Shown piece by piece: positions 14,328 to 21,669 of a stretch of 21,680 nucleotides of DNA. The notes under the pieces were generated by a model that saw only the letters and a program-made list of their open reading frames with translations, had not been told where the DNA came from and searched no databases. The first letter of the stretch is position 1; each line of letters starts with the position of its first letter. This DNA is from UBA3700 sp002372775 (lineage in GTDB: Bacteria > Bacillota > Clostridia > Christensenellales > UBA3700), in assembly GCA_946615965.1 (NCBI GenBank), contig CAMOIC010000024.1:1-21680 (forward strand), read 5' to 3'. A program made the translations under genes and the position numbers.

Positions 14328-14373
14328 GTTAACTATTTTTGTTAACTTTATTATATTTTATAGTATGTTTAAC
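14328..14373 (-). promoter_or_regulatory. TAC promoter with repeated GTTAAC operator boxes
   Basis: TATAAT on the minus strand (14355-14350) puts the start near 14343. Two palindromic GTTAAC boxes lie at 14341-14346 (on the start site) and 14328-14333 (about +10 to +15), 13 bp apart. A related GTTTAAC lies at 14367-14373 near the -35 region. The -35 is weak. Boxes over the start site fit autorepression by HigA, as is usual for this type of module. Confidence 0.5.
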
Positions 14374-14462
14374 CAAAAATCAACTCTTTAAAAAAGAAAA
14401 TAGCTCACCCTTTTTAATAAAATATCCAATATAAAGATTCATTATTTTAGCTAAATATAACA

Positions 14463-14494
14463 AAAATGCTACCGATTTTCACCGATAGCATTTT
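14463..14494. terminator. Bidirectional terminator after gpmI
   Basis: Positions 14463-14476 pair with 14481-14494 over 14 bp, with two wobbles. The minus-strand loop is GAAA, and TTTTTGTTAT follows on the minus strand. The plus strand also ends in TTTTGTTTTT. It separates the glycolytic operon from the TAC operon. Confidence 0.85.
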
Positions 14495-14516
14495 GTTTTT
14501 ACTAAAGCAGATATTA

Positions 14517-16055
14517 TTAATATCTAATTGCTAATGATCTACCTGTCATTTCTTGTGGCTTCTCAAGTCCCATGATATCTAGCATTGTTGGAGCGATATC
14601 ACATAACTTACCACCATCTGCTAAAGCTTTAACATCATCAGCACCAACTAGAACTAGAGGAACTGGGTTTGTTGTATGAGCTGTAAATGGCTTGCCTTCC
14701 TTTGTCTTCATGCAATCTGCATTACCATGGTCAGCAGTAATTAATACTTGTCCACCAACAGATAAGATAGCATCTACCACTTTCTTAACGCATTCGCTTG
14801 TAACCTTTACTGCTTTTTGAGCTGCAGGGATAATACCTGTATGTCCAACCATATCGCAGTTAGCGAAGTTAAGAATCATTACATCATATTTACCACTCTT
14901 TATTGTTTCTACTGCTGTATCGCATACTTTTGGAGCGCTCATTTCTGGCATTAAATCAAAAGTAGCAATCTTTGGAGAATCAATTAGGATTCTATCTTCG
15001 CCTGGATTTGGTGCTTCAACACCGCCGTTGAAGAAGAATGTAACGTGAGCATATTTTTGAGTCTCAGCTATTCTAAATTGCTTTAAACCTTTATCTGAAA
15101 GATATTGTCCTAAAGTATTGTTGTATGATTCCTTTCTATAAGCTACATCAAGAGCATCGTTGAAAGTTACATCGTATTCAGTAAATGATACGAAGTGTGG
15201 CTTTAACCAACCCTTCTTTCTTTCAAATCCTTTGAAATCTTCATATATGAATGATCTTGTGATTTGTCTAGCTCTATCTGGTCTAAAGTTAAAGAATATA
15301 ATTCCGTCTCCTTCATTAACTGTAGCAACAGGCTTTCCGTTTTCTGTTAAAACTGTAGGAACAACGAATTCGTCTGTAATGCCCTTGTTGTAAGAGTTTT
15401 GCATAGCTTCAACTGGATCTGACTCTTCTACACCTACACCATCACATAAAGCTGTATAAGACTTTTCTACTCTATCCCAGATATTGTCTCTATCCATAGC
15501 ATAGAATCTACCAGAGATAGTTGCAACCTTACCAAAGTTAATTTCCTTCATGTAGTTAACAAGATCTTGTACATATCCCTTACCGCTTGAAGGAGGAGTA
15601 TCTCTACCATCCATAAAGCAATGAACAAAGATATTATCTAAGCCCATTTCTTTTGCCATTTTAATAACAGCATATAAGTGTGTATAGTGAGAATGAACAC
15701 CACCATCAGATAATAAACCCATTACATGTAATTGTTTCTTATTATCTTTGCAGTATTGCATTACTTTAACTAAAGCGTCATTCTTAAAGAAATCTCCGTC
15801 TTCAATAGCTTTTGTAATTCTTGTTAATTCTTGGTAAATAATTCTTCCTGCACCGATATTTAAGTGGCCAACTTCTGAGTTACCCATTTGTCCTTCAGGA
15901 AGACCAACAGCAAGACCTGATGCTTGGATGTGTGTTGTAGGATTTGATGACATTAAGTCAAAAACTTCCTTTGATGTATCAGCACTAATAGCGTTTTCTG
16001 GGCAGAAATCGTTAATGCCGTATCCATCCATTATTATTAAACCTGTGAATTTCAT
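14517..16055 (-). CDS. gpmI: 2,3-bisphosphoglycerate-independent phosphoglycerate mutase
   Basis: Interconverts 3- and 2-phosphoglycerate in glycolysis; a Mn-dependent enzyme of the alkaline phosphatase superfamily. From the ATG chosen here it has 512 residues, the usual length. MDGYG (9-13) carries a metal-binding Asp. GQMGNSEVGHLNIGAGR (55-71) holds the Ser60 phosphoserine nucleophile. SDGGVHSH (116-123), FMDGRDTPPSS, NFRPDRARQ, NCDMVGHTG, TADHGNAD and HTTNPVPLVL supply the remaining substrate and metal ligands. An in-frame TTG four codons earlier is not the start, since a GAGG ribosome binding site (16061-16065 region) sits 6 nt before the ATG and overlaps that TTG. It lies 18 nt after tpiA and is the last gene of the operon. 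eno does not follow. Confidence 0.95.
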   Translation of the reverse strand: MKFTGLIIMDGYGINDFCPENAISADTSKEVFDLMSSNPTTHIQASGLAVGLPEGQMGNSEVGHLNIGAGRIIYQELTRITKAIEDGDFFKNDALVKVMQYCKDNKKQLHVMGLLSDGGVHSHYTHLYAVIKMAKEMGLDNIFVHCFMDGRDTPPSSGKGYVQDLVNYMKEINFGKVATISGRFYAMDRDNIWDRVEKSYTALCDGVGVEESDPVEAMQNSYNKGITDEFVVPTVLTENGKPVATVNEGDGIIFFNFRPDRARQITRSFIYEDFKGFERKKGWLKPHFVSFTEYDVTFNDALDVAYRKESYNNTLGQYLSDKGLKQFRIAETQKYAHVTFFFNGGVEAPNPGEDRILIDSPKIATFDLMPEMSAPKVCDTAVETIKSGKYDVMILNFANCDMVGHTGIIPAAQKAVKVTSECVKKVVDAILSVGGQVLITADHGNADCMKTKEGKPFTAHTTNPVPLVLVGADDVKALADGGKLCDIAPTMLDIMGLEKPQEMTGRSLAIRY

Positions 16056-16073
16056 ATTTATCCTCAATTAAAA

Positions 16074-16823
16074 TTAGTGCTTAACAACGATAGAGAAATC
16101 AACAGCCTTTAGAGAAGCACCACCGATTAAACCACCATCGATTTGCTTTTGTTCCATTAATTCATGAGCGTTCTTAGCGTTCATAGAACCGCCGTATTGA
16201 ATTCTTAACTTGTTAGCTACTTTTCTGTCATATAACTTAGCAACTGTGTTTCTGATAATCTTGATTGTTTCGTTTGCGTCTTCAGCTGTAGCTGTCTTAC
16301 CTGTTCCGATAGCCCAGATTGGTTCGTAAGCGATAACAACATTATCTAATTCTTCAGCTGTAACATCCTTTAAAGCTGCAACTGTTTGCTTCTTTAAGAA
16401 TGTCTTATATCTGTTCTTTTCTCTTAATTCTAAAGATTCACCAACACAAATAATTGGCTTTAATCCCTTAGCGATAGCTGTCTTAACTCTCATGTTAACT
16501 GTTTCATCTGTTTCGCCGAAGTATTGTCTTCTTTCGCTGTGTCCGATAATAACATATTCAACACCAAGTTCAACTAACATGTCTGCGCTGATTTCGCCTG
16601 TGAAAGCTCCTTTTTCAGCCCAGTGAACGTTTTCAGCACCTAGGTGAATGTTTGTACCCTTAATTAATTCTGCAGCTGTAGCAATGTTTGTGTATGGAAC
16701 GCAAACTACAACTTCTGTCTTCTTTTCATCCTTAACTAGTGGGATTAATTCTGTTAACAACGCCTTTGTTTGAGCGATTGTGTTGTTCATCTTCCAGTTT
16801 CCTGCGATAATTGGTCTTTTCAT
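16074..16823 (-). CDS. tpiA: Triosephosphate isomerase
   Basis: Interconverts dihydroxyacetone phosphate and glyceraldehyde 3-phosphate. The 249 residues are normal. The TIM-barrel catalytic residues are all present: Lys11 in GNWKMN, His95 in IIGHSERR and Glu167 in AYEPIWAIGTGKTAT. The phosphate-gripping loop follows Glu167, and GGLIGGASL (230-238) binds phosphate at the C-terminal end. AGAGG lies 8 nt before the ATG. It is the middle gene of pgk-tpiA-gpmI. The 83-nt gap from pgk contains a strong hairpin, so its expression may be set partly apart from pgk. Confidence 0.97.
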   Translation of the reverse strand: MKRPIIAGNWKMNNTIAQTKALLTELIPLVKDEKKTEVVVCVPYTNIATAAELIKGTNIHLGAENVHWAEKGAFTGEISADMLVELGVEYVIIGHSERRQYFGETDETVNMRVKTAIAKGLKPIICVGESLELREKNRYKTFLKKQTVAALKDVTAEELDNVVIAYEPIWAIGTGKTATAEDANETIKIIRNTVAKLYDRKVANKLRIQYGGSMNAKNAHELMEQKQIDGGLIGGASLKAVDFSIVVKH

Positions 16824-16849
16824 TTTATATACCTCTTTTAATTTTTTTT

Positions 16850-16887
16850 CGTTTTAATTAAAACGAGATGGGATGAACCATCTCGTT
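16850..16887. other. Overlapping hairpin and palindrome between pgk and tpiA
   Basis: AACGAGATGG (16862-16871) pairs perfectly with CCATCTCGTT (16878-16887) around GATGAA. The perfect palindrome CGTTTTAATTAAAACG (16850-16865) overlaps one arm, so the two structures exclude each other. In the transcribed (minus) direction the hairpin ends in GTTTTAATT, a weak U-tract, so it may be a partial terminator or processing site. On the plus strand it has a strong T7 tail, although no plus gene ends there. Confidence 0.5.
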
Positions 16888-16906
16888 ATTTTTTTATGTT
16901 TTACTA

Positions 16907-18229
16907 TTAGTCTTTATCGTTTAAGCAAGCGATACCTGGTAATACCTTACCTTCGAATAATTCTAGAGAAGCGCCACCACCTGTTGAGATGTGTGTCATC
17001 TTATCTGCGAATCCAAGTTGAGCTACAGCAGCAGCAGAATCACCACCACCGATAATTGTTGTAGCACCTTCAGCTTCAGCAAGAGCCTTAGCAACAGCGA
17101 TTGTACCCTTAGCAAGAGTTGGGTTTTCGAATACGCCCATTGGTCCGTTCCAAATAACTGTCTTAGCTGTCTTAATAACGTCAGCGAAAGCAGCTGCACT
17201 CTTAGGTCCAATATCTAATCCCATTTGATCTGCAGGGATCTTATCAATATCTACATATGAAACTTCCATAGCAGCATCGATTGGATTTGGGAATTCCTTA
17301 GCTATAGCTGTATCTACTGGTAAGTAGATCTTCTTTCCTAAAGATTCAGCCTTAGCTAACATTTCCTTACAGTAATCCAACTTTTCATCATCAACTAATG
17401 AAGTACCTACTGAATTTCCTTGAGCCTTAGCGAATGTATAAGCCATACCACCACCGATGATTAATGAATCACACTTATTTAATAAGTTATCGATAACCTT
17501 TAACTTATCAGCAACCTTAGCACCACCAAGAACTGCTACGAATGGTCTAACTGGATGATCTAAAGAATCAGCCATAACTGTTAATTCCTTTTCAATTAAG
17601 AATCCGCAAACAGCTGTCTTAACTAAACCGTATTCAACGATAGCAGCTGTTGTAGCATGTGATCTATGAGCTGTACCAAAAGCGTCATTTACATATACAT
17701 CACAGAATTCAGCAAGCTTCTTGCAGAATTCTTCATCTCTGCCTTCTTCACCAGCATCGAATCTTGTGTTTTCAAGAAGAACTACGTTGCCATCCTTTAG
17801 AGCAGCAACCTTAGCCTTAGCGTCTTCGCCAACGATATCCTTAGCGAAAGCAACCCTATCTTCTCCTAAGATTTCTTGTAATCTCTTAGCAACTGGAGCT
17901 AAAGTGAACTTCTTTGGATCCTTTGCTAAAGCATCTTCGATAGCCTTCTTCTTTGCAGCTGCTTGTTCTTCAGCTGGAAGAGCTTCGATAGCCTTCTTTT
18001 CCTTCTTTGTTAAACCAAAGCCAGGTGTAAAGATGTTATGAGGCTTACCCATATGTGAGCAAAGAATAACCTTTGCGCCATTGTCCATTAAGTACTTGAT
18101 TGTTGGAAGAGCACCATTAATACGGTTTTCGTCTGTAATAACGCCGTCTTTCATTGGAACGTTGAAGTCAACACGAACTAAACATCTCTTGCCTTTAACG
18201 TCTACGTCTCTAATAGTTTTCTTGTTCAT
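16907..18229 (-). CDS. pgk: Phosphoglycerate kinase with an internal insertion
   Basis: Makes ATP from 1,3-bisphosphoglycerate in glycolysis. The sequence has 440 residues against the usual 390-400. Landmarks are RVDFNVP (19-25), DENRI with Arg36, SHMGKP (58-63; the family has Arg where Lys62 stands), LLENTRF (151-157), VNDAFGTAHRSHAT (180-193), AVLGGAKVADKL (232-243), WNGPMGVFE (360-368) and the nucleotide-binding GGGDSAAAVAQ (394-404). The extra length is an Ala/Lys/Glu-rich stretch at about 64-106, between SHMGKP and FTLAPVAKRL, where most enzymes have a short loop of about 10 residues. It looks alpha-helical and lies in the N-terminal substrate domain. The reading frame is intact. AAGGAG precedes the ATG. 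It is the first gene of pgk-tpiA-gpmI; gap is not upstream. Confidence 0.95.
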   Translation of the reverse strand: MNKKTIRDVDVKGKRCLVRVDFNVPMKDGVITDENRINGALPTIKYLMDNGAKVILCSHMGKPHNIFTPGFGLTKKEKKAIEALPAEEQAAAKKKAIEDALAKDPKKFTLAPVAKRLQEILGEDRVAFAKDIVGEDAKAKVAALKDGNVVLLENTRFDAGEEGRDEEFCKKLAEFCDVYVNDAFGTAHRSHATTAAIVEYGLVKTAVCGFLIEKELTVMADSLDHPVRPFVAVLGGAKVADKLKVIDNLLNKCDSLIIGGGMAYTFAKAQGNSVGTSLVDDEKLDYCKEMLAKAESLGKKIYLPVDTAIAKEFPNPIDAAMEVSYVDIDKIPADQMGLDIGPKSAAAFADVIKTAKTVIWNGPMGVFENPTLAKGTIAVAKALAEAEGATTIIGGGDSAAAVAQLGFADKMTHISTGGGASLELFEGKVLPGIACLNDKD

Positions 18230-18280
18230 AGAAATAATCTCCTTTTTTGATTATTGAATTGTTTATTTATATCAAGAATA

Positions 18281-18310
18281 ATTCTAACACATCGCGCATA
18301 CGCATTACAA
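18281..18310 (-). promoter_or_regulatory. Possible promoter of pgk-tpiA-gpmI
   Basis: Minus strand: TTGTAA (18310-18305), 18-bp spacer, TAGAAT (18286-18281), with a leader of about 45 nt. A second -10-like TGATATAAA lies further downstream without a good -35. The spacer contains a GC-rich GCGTATGCGC element unusual for this AT-rich region. Confidence 0.4.
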
Positions 18311-18344
18311 GAAAAATAATAAAGCGCACGTGTATAAAACATAT

Positions 18345-18373
18345 AAAAATGGGCTCTAGTTGAACTAGAACCC
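18345..18373 (-). terminator. Intrinsic terminator of the 507-residue lipoprotein gene
   Basis: On the minus strand GGGTTCTAGT (18373-18364) pairs with ACTAGAGCCC (18360-18351) with one wobble pair and a 3-nt loop. ATTTTTAT follows. Confidence 0.85.
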
Positions 18374-18397
18374 GTCATTTTTAACAGTTTTTATAAA

Positions 18398-19921
18398 TTA
18401 CTCGTTATCTGTTTTGTGGTTAGAAATGTATGTTTCTAAATCATCAGATGTCATGTATTTAGGAACCATATTCTCTAGCTTGTCACCCTTGTCTTTATTG
18501 ATAACAAAGTCATCATCATCGCCATATGTGTATGCCTTATATCCGCTTACGATATAGCCATTAGCATATGTAATAGCTCCGTTTTCCTCATTCTTTACAA
18601 ACTCTTCTACATTTACCATGTATAAGTAGTTGCTATCATCTGAACTGATGAAGTAGATGTTGTTTCCAATGTTTGTTGGCTTACCATATGGAGTTGCATA
18701 CTTAGCTTCTGAAATCTTATCTGTGTATGGCTTGCTTACTATTGTGCCATCAGCATTTAATAAGTTAACTCTGTATAGTAAAGAACCCATTCCGAAGTAT
18801 ACGTATTCATTTGTTGTATATAAAATTGTAATTTGAGCATTGAATGTTACTTCTCTAGATGTGTTATCTAAGGCGCCTTCTGTTATAGGGTAATAAACCT
18901 TTACTGTGCTTGAAGATGTATCTACAAGACCTAATGTATTAGATGTTGTAGCATCAGATAAAACATGTACTGAAGATAGTGCGCTGTTAGCAAATTTTAC
19001 TTCCTTTGTCTTATCGAAATCGAAAGAACCTGAGAAGTGATATGTATATGTTCCTGTCTTAGCAGCTGAGTTAGCGCATTTCTTTGTATATACTAATGTA
19101 TCTGACTTTGCATCATAAGAAACTACTGTGATTGTGAATAGGTTATCTAAATCTGTGTAATATTCTTCGCTTGATGAATAAGCCTTTTCGCTAATGATTA
19201 CTTTCTTTGAACCATCCTTTGTAACAACTCCTAAATTATTAGCTGATACTAAAGAATTAGAAGAAGCCTTTGTATAGAAAATGCATTGATCTGTATTAGA
19301 AGCAACAACTGCTGAATAATCATCAACAATCTTGTCTGCATCCTTATTTACCTTATCTGCATTATATCCCTTGAAATAAATATCTGATTCGTATGTATAG
19401 ATAAGACCCTTTGATGTATATACGAATGTAGAAGAAACATCTTCAACAAGAGCAATCGATTGAGTCTTTGTTCCGTCTGTCTTTGTTCTCATGAATTCAA
19501 CAGCGCTGATTAAAGAACCCTTGTTGTCTGTCTTTAAACTTCTTGTTACATAATAAATCCAATCGCCGTATACATATATACCAGCTCCTGAATAACTAGA
19601 TAAGAATAGCTTAGGAACAACTACTCCTAAAACCTTTAGAGAACCGTCATCATTAACTGAAGCCTTCATAATGCTTCCCTTAACGCTTACGCTGCCCCAT
19701 TCGTTATCGTCTTTTGTTAAACTTGAATTCTCATAATTTCCGTTAACAAAATAAACATACTTACCTTGTTGTACGAATAAAGATCCATTGTTTACTGCTT
19801 CTTGTGAAGAATATTCAGTAGTGCCAACGGCATCCCATTTATAGTGGTTACAAGCTGTCATTGTTGCAATCATGGCAACAAGAATAACTGCTATAACAAT
19901 ACCTCTTAACGCTTTTTTCAT
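18398..19921 (-). CDS. Secreted lipoprotein, probable beta-propeller-like
   Basis: 507 residues. The signal sequence (1-23) ends in the lipobox MTAC with Cys24, so it is anchored to the outer face of the membrane. The mature part has repeated short blocks of the type 'GDWIYYVTRS...FMRTKTDGTKTQ', 'KGLIYTYESDIYFKGYNAD', 'NEYVYFGMGSLLYRVNLLNADGT' and 'GNNIYFISSDDSNYLYMVNVEEF'. These read as aromatic strands ('yiYy...lyr...dG') alternating with turns. Such blocks are typical of DUF5050-like or WD/TolB-like propellers that sit outside Gram-positive cells, but the fold is inferred and no function is known. An AGGAG site lies 7 nt before the ATG. It has its own promoter and terminator. ung lies upstream on the same strand, 110 nt away, without a clear terminator between them. 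Confidence 0.68.
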   Translation of the reverse strand: MKKALRGIVIAVILVAMIATMTACNHYKWDAVGTTEYSSQEAVNNGSLFVQQGKYVYFVNGNYENSSLTKDDNEWGSVSVKGSIMKASVNDDGSLKVLGVVVPKLFLSSYSGAGIYVYGDWIYYVTRSLKTDNKGSLISAVEFMRTKTDGTKTQSIALVEDVSSTFVYTSKGLIYTYESDIYFKGYNADKVNKDADKIVDDYSAVVASNTDQCIFYTKASSNSLVSANNLGVVTKDGSKKVIISEKAYSSSEEYYTDLDNLFTITVVSYDAKSDTLVYTKKCANSAAKTGTYTYHFSGSFDFDKTKEVKFANSALSSVHVLSDATTSNTLGLVDTSSSTVKVYYPITEGALDNTSREVTFNAQITILYTTNEYVYFGMGSLLYRVNLLNADGTIVSKPYTDKISEAKYATPYGKPTNIGNNIYFISSDDSNYLYMVNVEEFVKNEENGAITYANGYIVSGYKAYTYGDDDDFVINKDKGDKLENMVPKYMTSDDLETYISNHKTDNE

Positions 19922-19963
19922 ATATTAAGCTCCTATTCTCGCTAATATTAATAATATAAATAA

Positions 19964-19992
19964 ATTATAATATAAGAAAAAATACAATGCAA
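19964..19992 (-). promoter_or_regulatory. Promoter of the 507-residue lipoprotein gene
   Basis: Minus strand: TTGCAT (19992-19987), 17-bp spacer, TATAAT (19969-19964). The leader is about 36 nt. Confidence 0.65.
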
Positions 19993-20031
19993 CATATTTA
20001 TAAATGAGCAAATATGTGTTTTTTCTAATAC

Positions 20032-20715
20032 CTAATCTCTAATTCCTCTTTTTGCCCAATCAATCGGATTTTCACCTTTTGAAATTAAGAAATCATTAGC
20101 CTTTGAAAAATGTTTACATTCCAAAAATCCATGATAAAAAGATAGTGGAGATGGGTGCACTGATGTCAACACTAAATGATTCTTGTTTGTTACCAACTTC
20201 GCCTTTTGTTTAGCATTGTTTCCCCATAACATAAAAACCATAGGTTTTTCCCTATCGTTTAACATCTTAATTACTTCGTCAGTAAAACGCTCCCAACCTC
20301 TCTTTGAATGAGAAAGTGGAGTGGCTTCTCTTACCGTTAGTGTTGTGTTCAACAATAGTACACCTTGCTTTGCCCAGCCTGATAAATCACCATTCTCTGT
20401 TGGTGGTATTCCTAAATCATATTCAAGAGCTTTATAGATATTCTTTAGTGAAGGCGGACACTCAACGCCCTCTTCAACGCTAAAACATAAACCGTTTGCT
20501 TGATGTGCACCATGGTAAGGATCTTGTCCAATAATAACAACTTTTACATCCTCATATGGCGTATTTGCAAACGCAGCTAATATCTTATCTTTTGGTGGAT
20601 ATACAACGTGATTTTTATATTCTTCTAACAAAAATTTTCTAATATCGTCAAAATATGGTTTTGAAAACTCTTGATCTAAATATTTATCCCAACTATTTCC
20701 TAAATGTGAAGACAT
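20032..20715 (-). CDS. ung: Uracil-DNA glycosylase, family 1
   Basis: Removes uracil from DNA, the first step of base excision repair. The 227 residues are full length. The water-activating motif GQDPYH (63-68, with Asp65), the uracil-specificity segment GLCFSV (75-80), LLLNTTLTV (120-128), MLWGNNAKQK (162-171) and the DNA-intercalation motif HPSPLS (187-192, with His187) are all intact. AAGGAG lies close before the ATG. The gene is divergent from the PHP phosphatase gene, and the two promoters are almost back to back. It lies upstream of, and may read through into, the lipoprotein gene. Confidence 0.97.
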   Translation of the reverse strand: MSSHLGNSWDKYLDQEFSKPYFDDIRKFLLEEYKNHVVYPPKDKILAAFANTPYEDVKVVIIGQDPYHGAHQANGLCFSVEEGVECPPSLKNIYKALEYDLGIPPTENGDLSGWAKQGVLLLNTTLTVREATPLSHSKRGWERFTDEVIKMLNDREKPMVFMLWGNNAKQKAKLVTNKNHLVLTSVHPSPLSFYHGFLECKHFSKANDFLISKGENPIDWAKRGIRD

Positions 20716-20738
20716 AATCTCTCCTTAATTCCTTTAAA

Positions 20739-20767
20739 AGAATACCATAAAACCCTGTGCCCATCAA
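20739..20767 (-). promoter_or_regulatory. Promoter of ung
   Basis: Minus strand: TTGATG (20767-20762), 17-bp spacer, TATTCT (20744-20739) with an extended TGG before it. The leader is about 17 nt and holds the ribosome binding site. Confidence 0.6.
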
Positions 20768-20772
20768 TCCCA

Positions 20773-20802
20773 TTGACATTGTTAATTCTTTAGAATTATC
20801 AT
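20773..20802 (+). promoter_or_regulatory. Promoter of the PHP phosphatase gene, predicted leaderless
   Basis: TTGACA (20773-20778), 18-bp spacer, TATCAT (20797-20802). The -10 ends 6 nt before the ATG at 20809, so the predicted start site coincides with the start codon. Its -35 lies 5 bp from the -35 of ung on the other strand. Confidence 0.6.
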
Positions 20803-20808
20803 AGATGT

Positions 20809-21615
20809 ATGATTGATTGCCATACACATACATATTATTCACATGACAGCAAGCAAGACCCAAAAGAAACTATACCTTACGCAATAGAAAAAGGCATAGA
20901 TTATTTAGCATTCACTGATCACTGTGATAAAGATTGTCTATTTAATGAAGAGTATGTGAAAACAATCAGACAAATTGATTTAGATTCATGCTTTTTAGAA
21001 TTAAACAATCTTAAGGACCAATATAAAAACAAATTAGAAATTGCTGTAGGTCTTGAATGTGGCTTCATGAACCAAGCAACTCCAATGTATGAGGAGATAC
21101 TTAAAAAGTATCCAACAGATATTACTATTAATTCTGTTCACTTAGTAGATTTCATAGATTGTTATTTTAAAGAGTTTTTCGCTAAGAAAACAAAAGAAGA
21201 AGCTTATACAAAATACTTAGAAGCTATTTATAATAGCTTGTTCGTTCCATATCACTATGACGTCATTGCTCATATTGGATATGTTGTTAGAAAAGCACCT
21301 TATGATAATAAATCCTTAGAATATAAAGATTATAGCGATATTATTGACTCTATTTTAAAAACAATTATAGAGAAAGGAAAAGCGCTAGAAATCAACTCTC
21401 ATGCAGAAGGTACTGGTTCTTTAACATTACCAAATCCTGAGATTATAAAAAGATATAAAGAACTTGGCGGCGAGTTAATTACTTTTGGTTCAGATGCTCA
21501 CAAAAAAGAGAAGCTACTGTTTGAATATGACAATATCTCAGAACTATTAAAATCATTAAATTTCAAATACTTGTTCAAATATTTAGAACATAATCCAATA
21601 GCAGTAAAGATCTAG
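20809..21615 (+). CDS. PHP-family histidinol-phosphatase (HisJ/HisK type)
   Basis: 268 residues of the PHP metallophosphatase superfamily. Metal-binding motifs are all in place: DCHTHTYYSH (His5, His7, His12), FTDHCD (His38), GLECGF (Glu83), INSVHLVD (His111), VIAHIGY (His155) and FGSDAH (Asp229, His231). Length and motif order fit the HisJ-type enzymes that hydrolyse L-histidinol phosphate in histidine synthesis. No other his gene is in the window, and PHP proteins of this size can act on other phosphoesters, so the substrate is probable rather than certain. No Shine-Dalgarno precedes the ATG. An ATG 4 nt upstream, in another frame, is closed by TGA after three codons. Translation is therefore probably leaderless. 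A terminator follows 10 nt after the stop. Confidence 0.82.
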   Translation: MIDCHTHTYYSHDSKQDPKETIPYAIEKGIDYLAFTDHCDKDCLFNEEYVKTIRQIDLDSCFLELNNLKDQYKNKLEIAVGLECGFMNQATPMYEEILKKYPTDITINSVHLVDFIDCYFKEFFAKKTKEEAYTKYLEAIYNSLFVPYHYDVIAHIGYVVRKAPYDNKSLEYKDYSDIIDSILKTIIEKGKALEINSHAEGTGSLTLPNPEIIKRYKELGGELITFGSDAHKKEKLLFEYDNISELLKSLNFKYLFKYLEHNPIAVKI

Positions 21616-21625
21616 AAAAACAATT

Positions 21626-21669
21626 AAGGGGCTGTTCGAAAACCTAAAATTTAAGAACAGTCCCTTTTT
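21626..21669 (+). terminator. Intrinsic terminator of the PHP phosphatase gene
   Basis: GGGGCTGTTC (21628-21637) pairs with GAACAGTCCC (21655-21664) with one wobble and a 17-nt loop. TTTTT follows, and flanking A residues extend the stem. Confidence 0.85.

Noticed and set aside
12825..14460. Integrative element using tRNA-Ser as attachment site
   Set aside because: There is no integrase, and no direct repeat of the tRNA 3' end was seen. The TAC genes lie on the 5' side of the tRNA, not the usual 3' side.
16056..16067. TTG start giving four more residues for GpmI
   Set aside because: The TTG overlaps the GAGG ribosome binding site that serves the ATG at 16055, and MKFTGLIIMDGYG matches where the family begins.
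21626..21669. Possible insertion-sequence end (GGGGCTGTTC inverted repeat) at the window edge
   Set aside because: The arms are close together, followed by T5 and 10 nt after a stop codon, so an intrinsic terminator explains them. No transposase is present.
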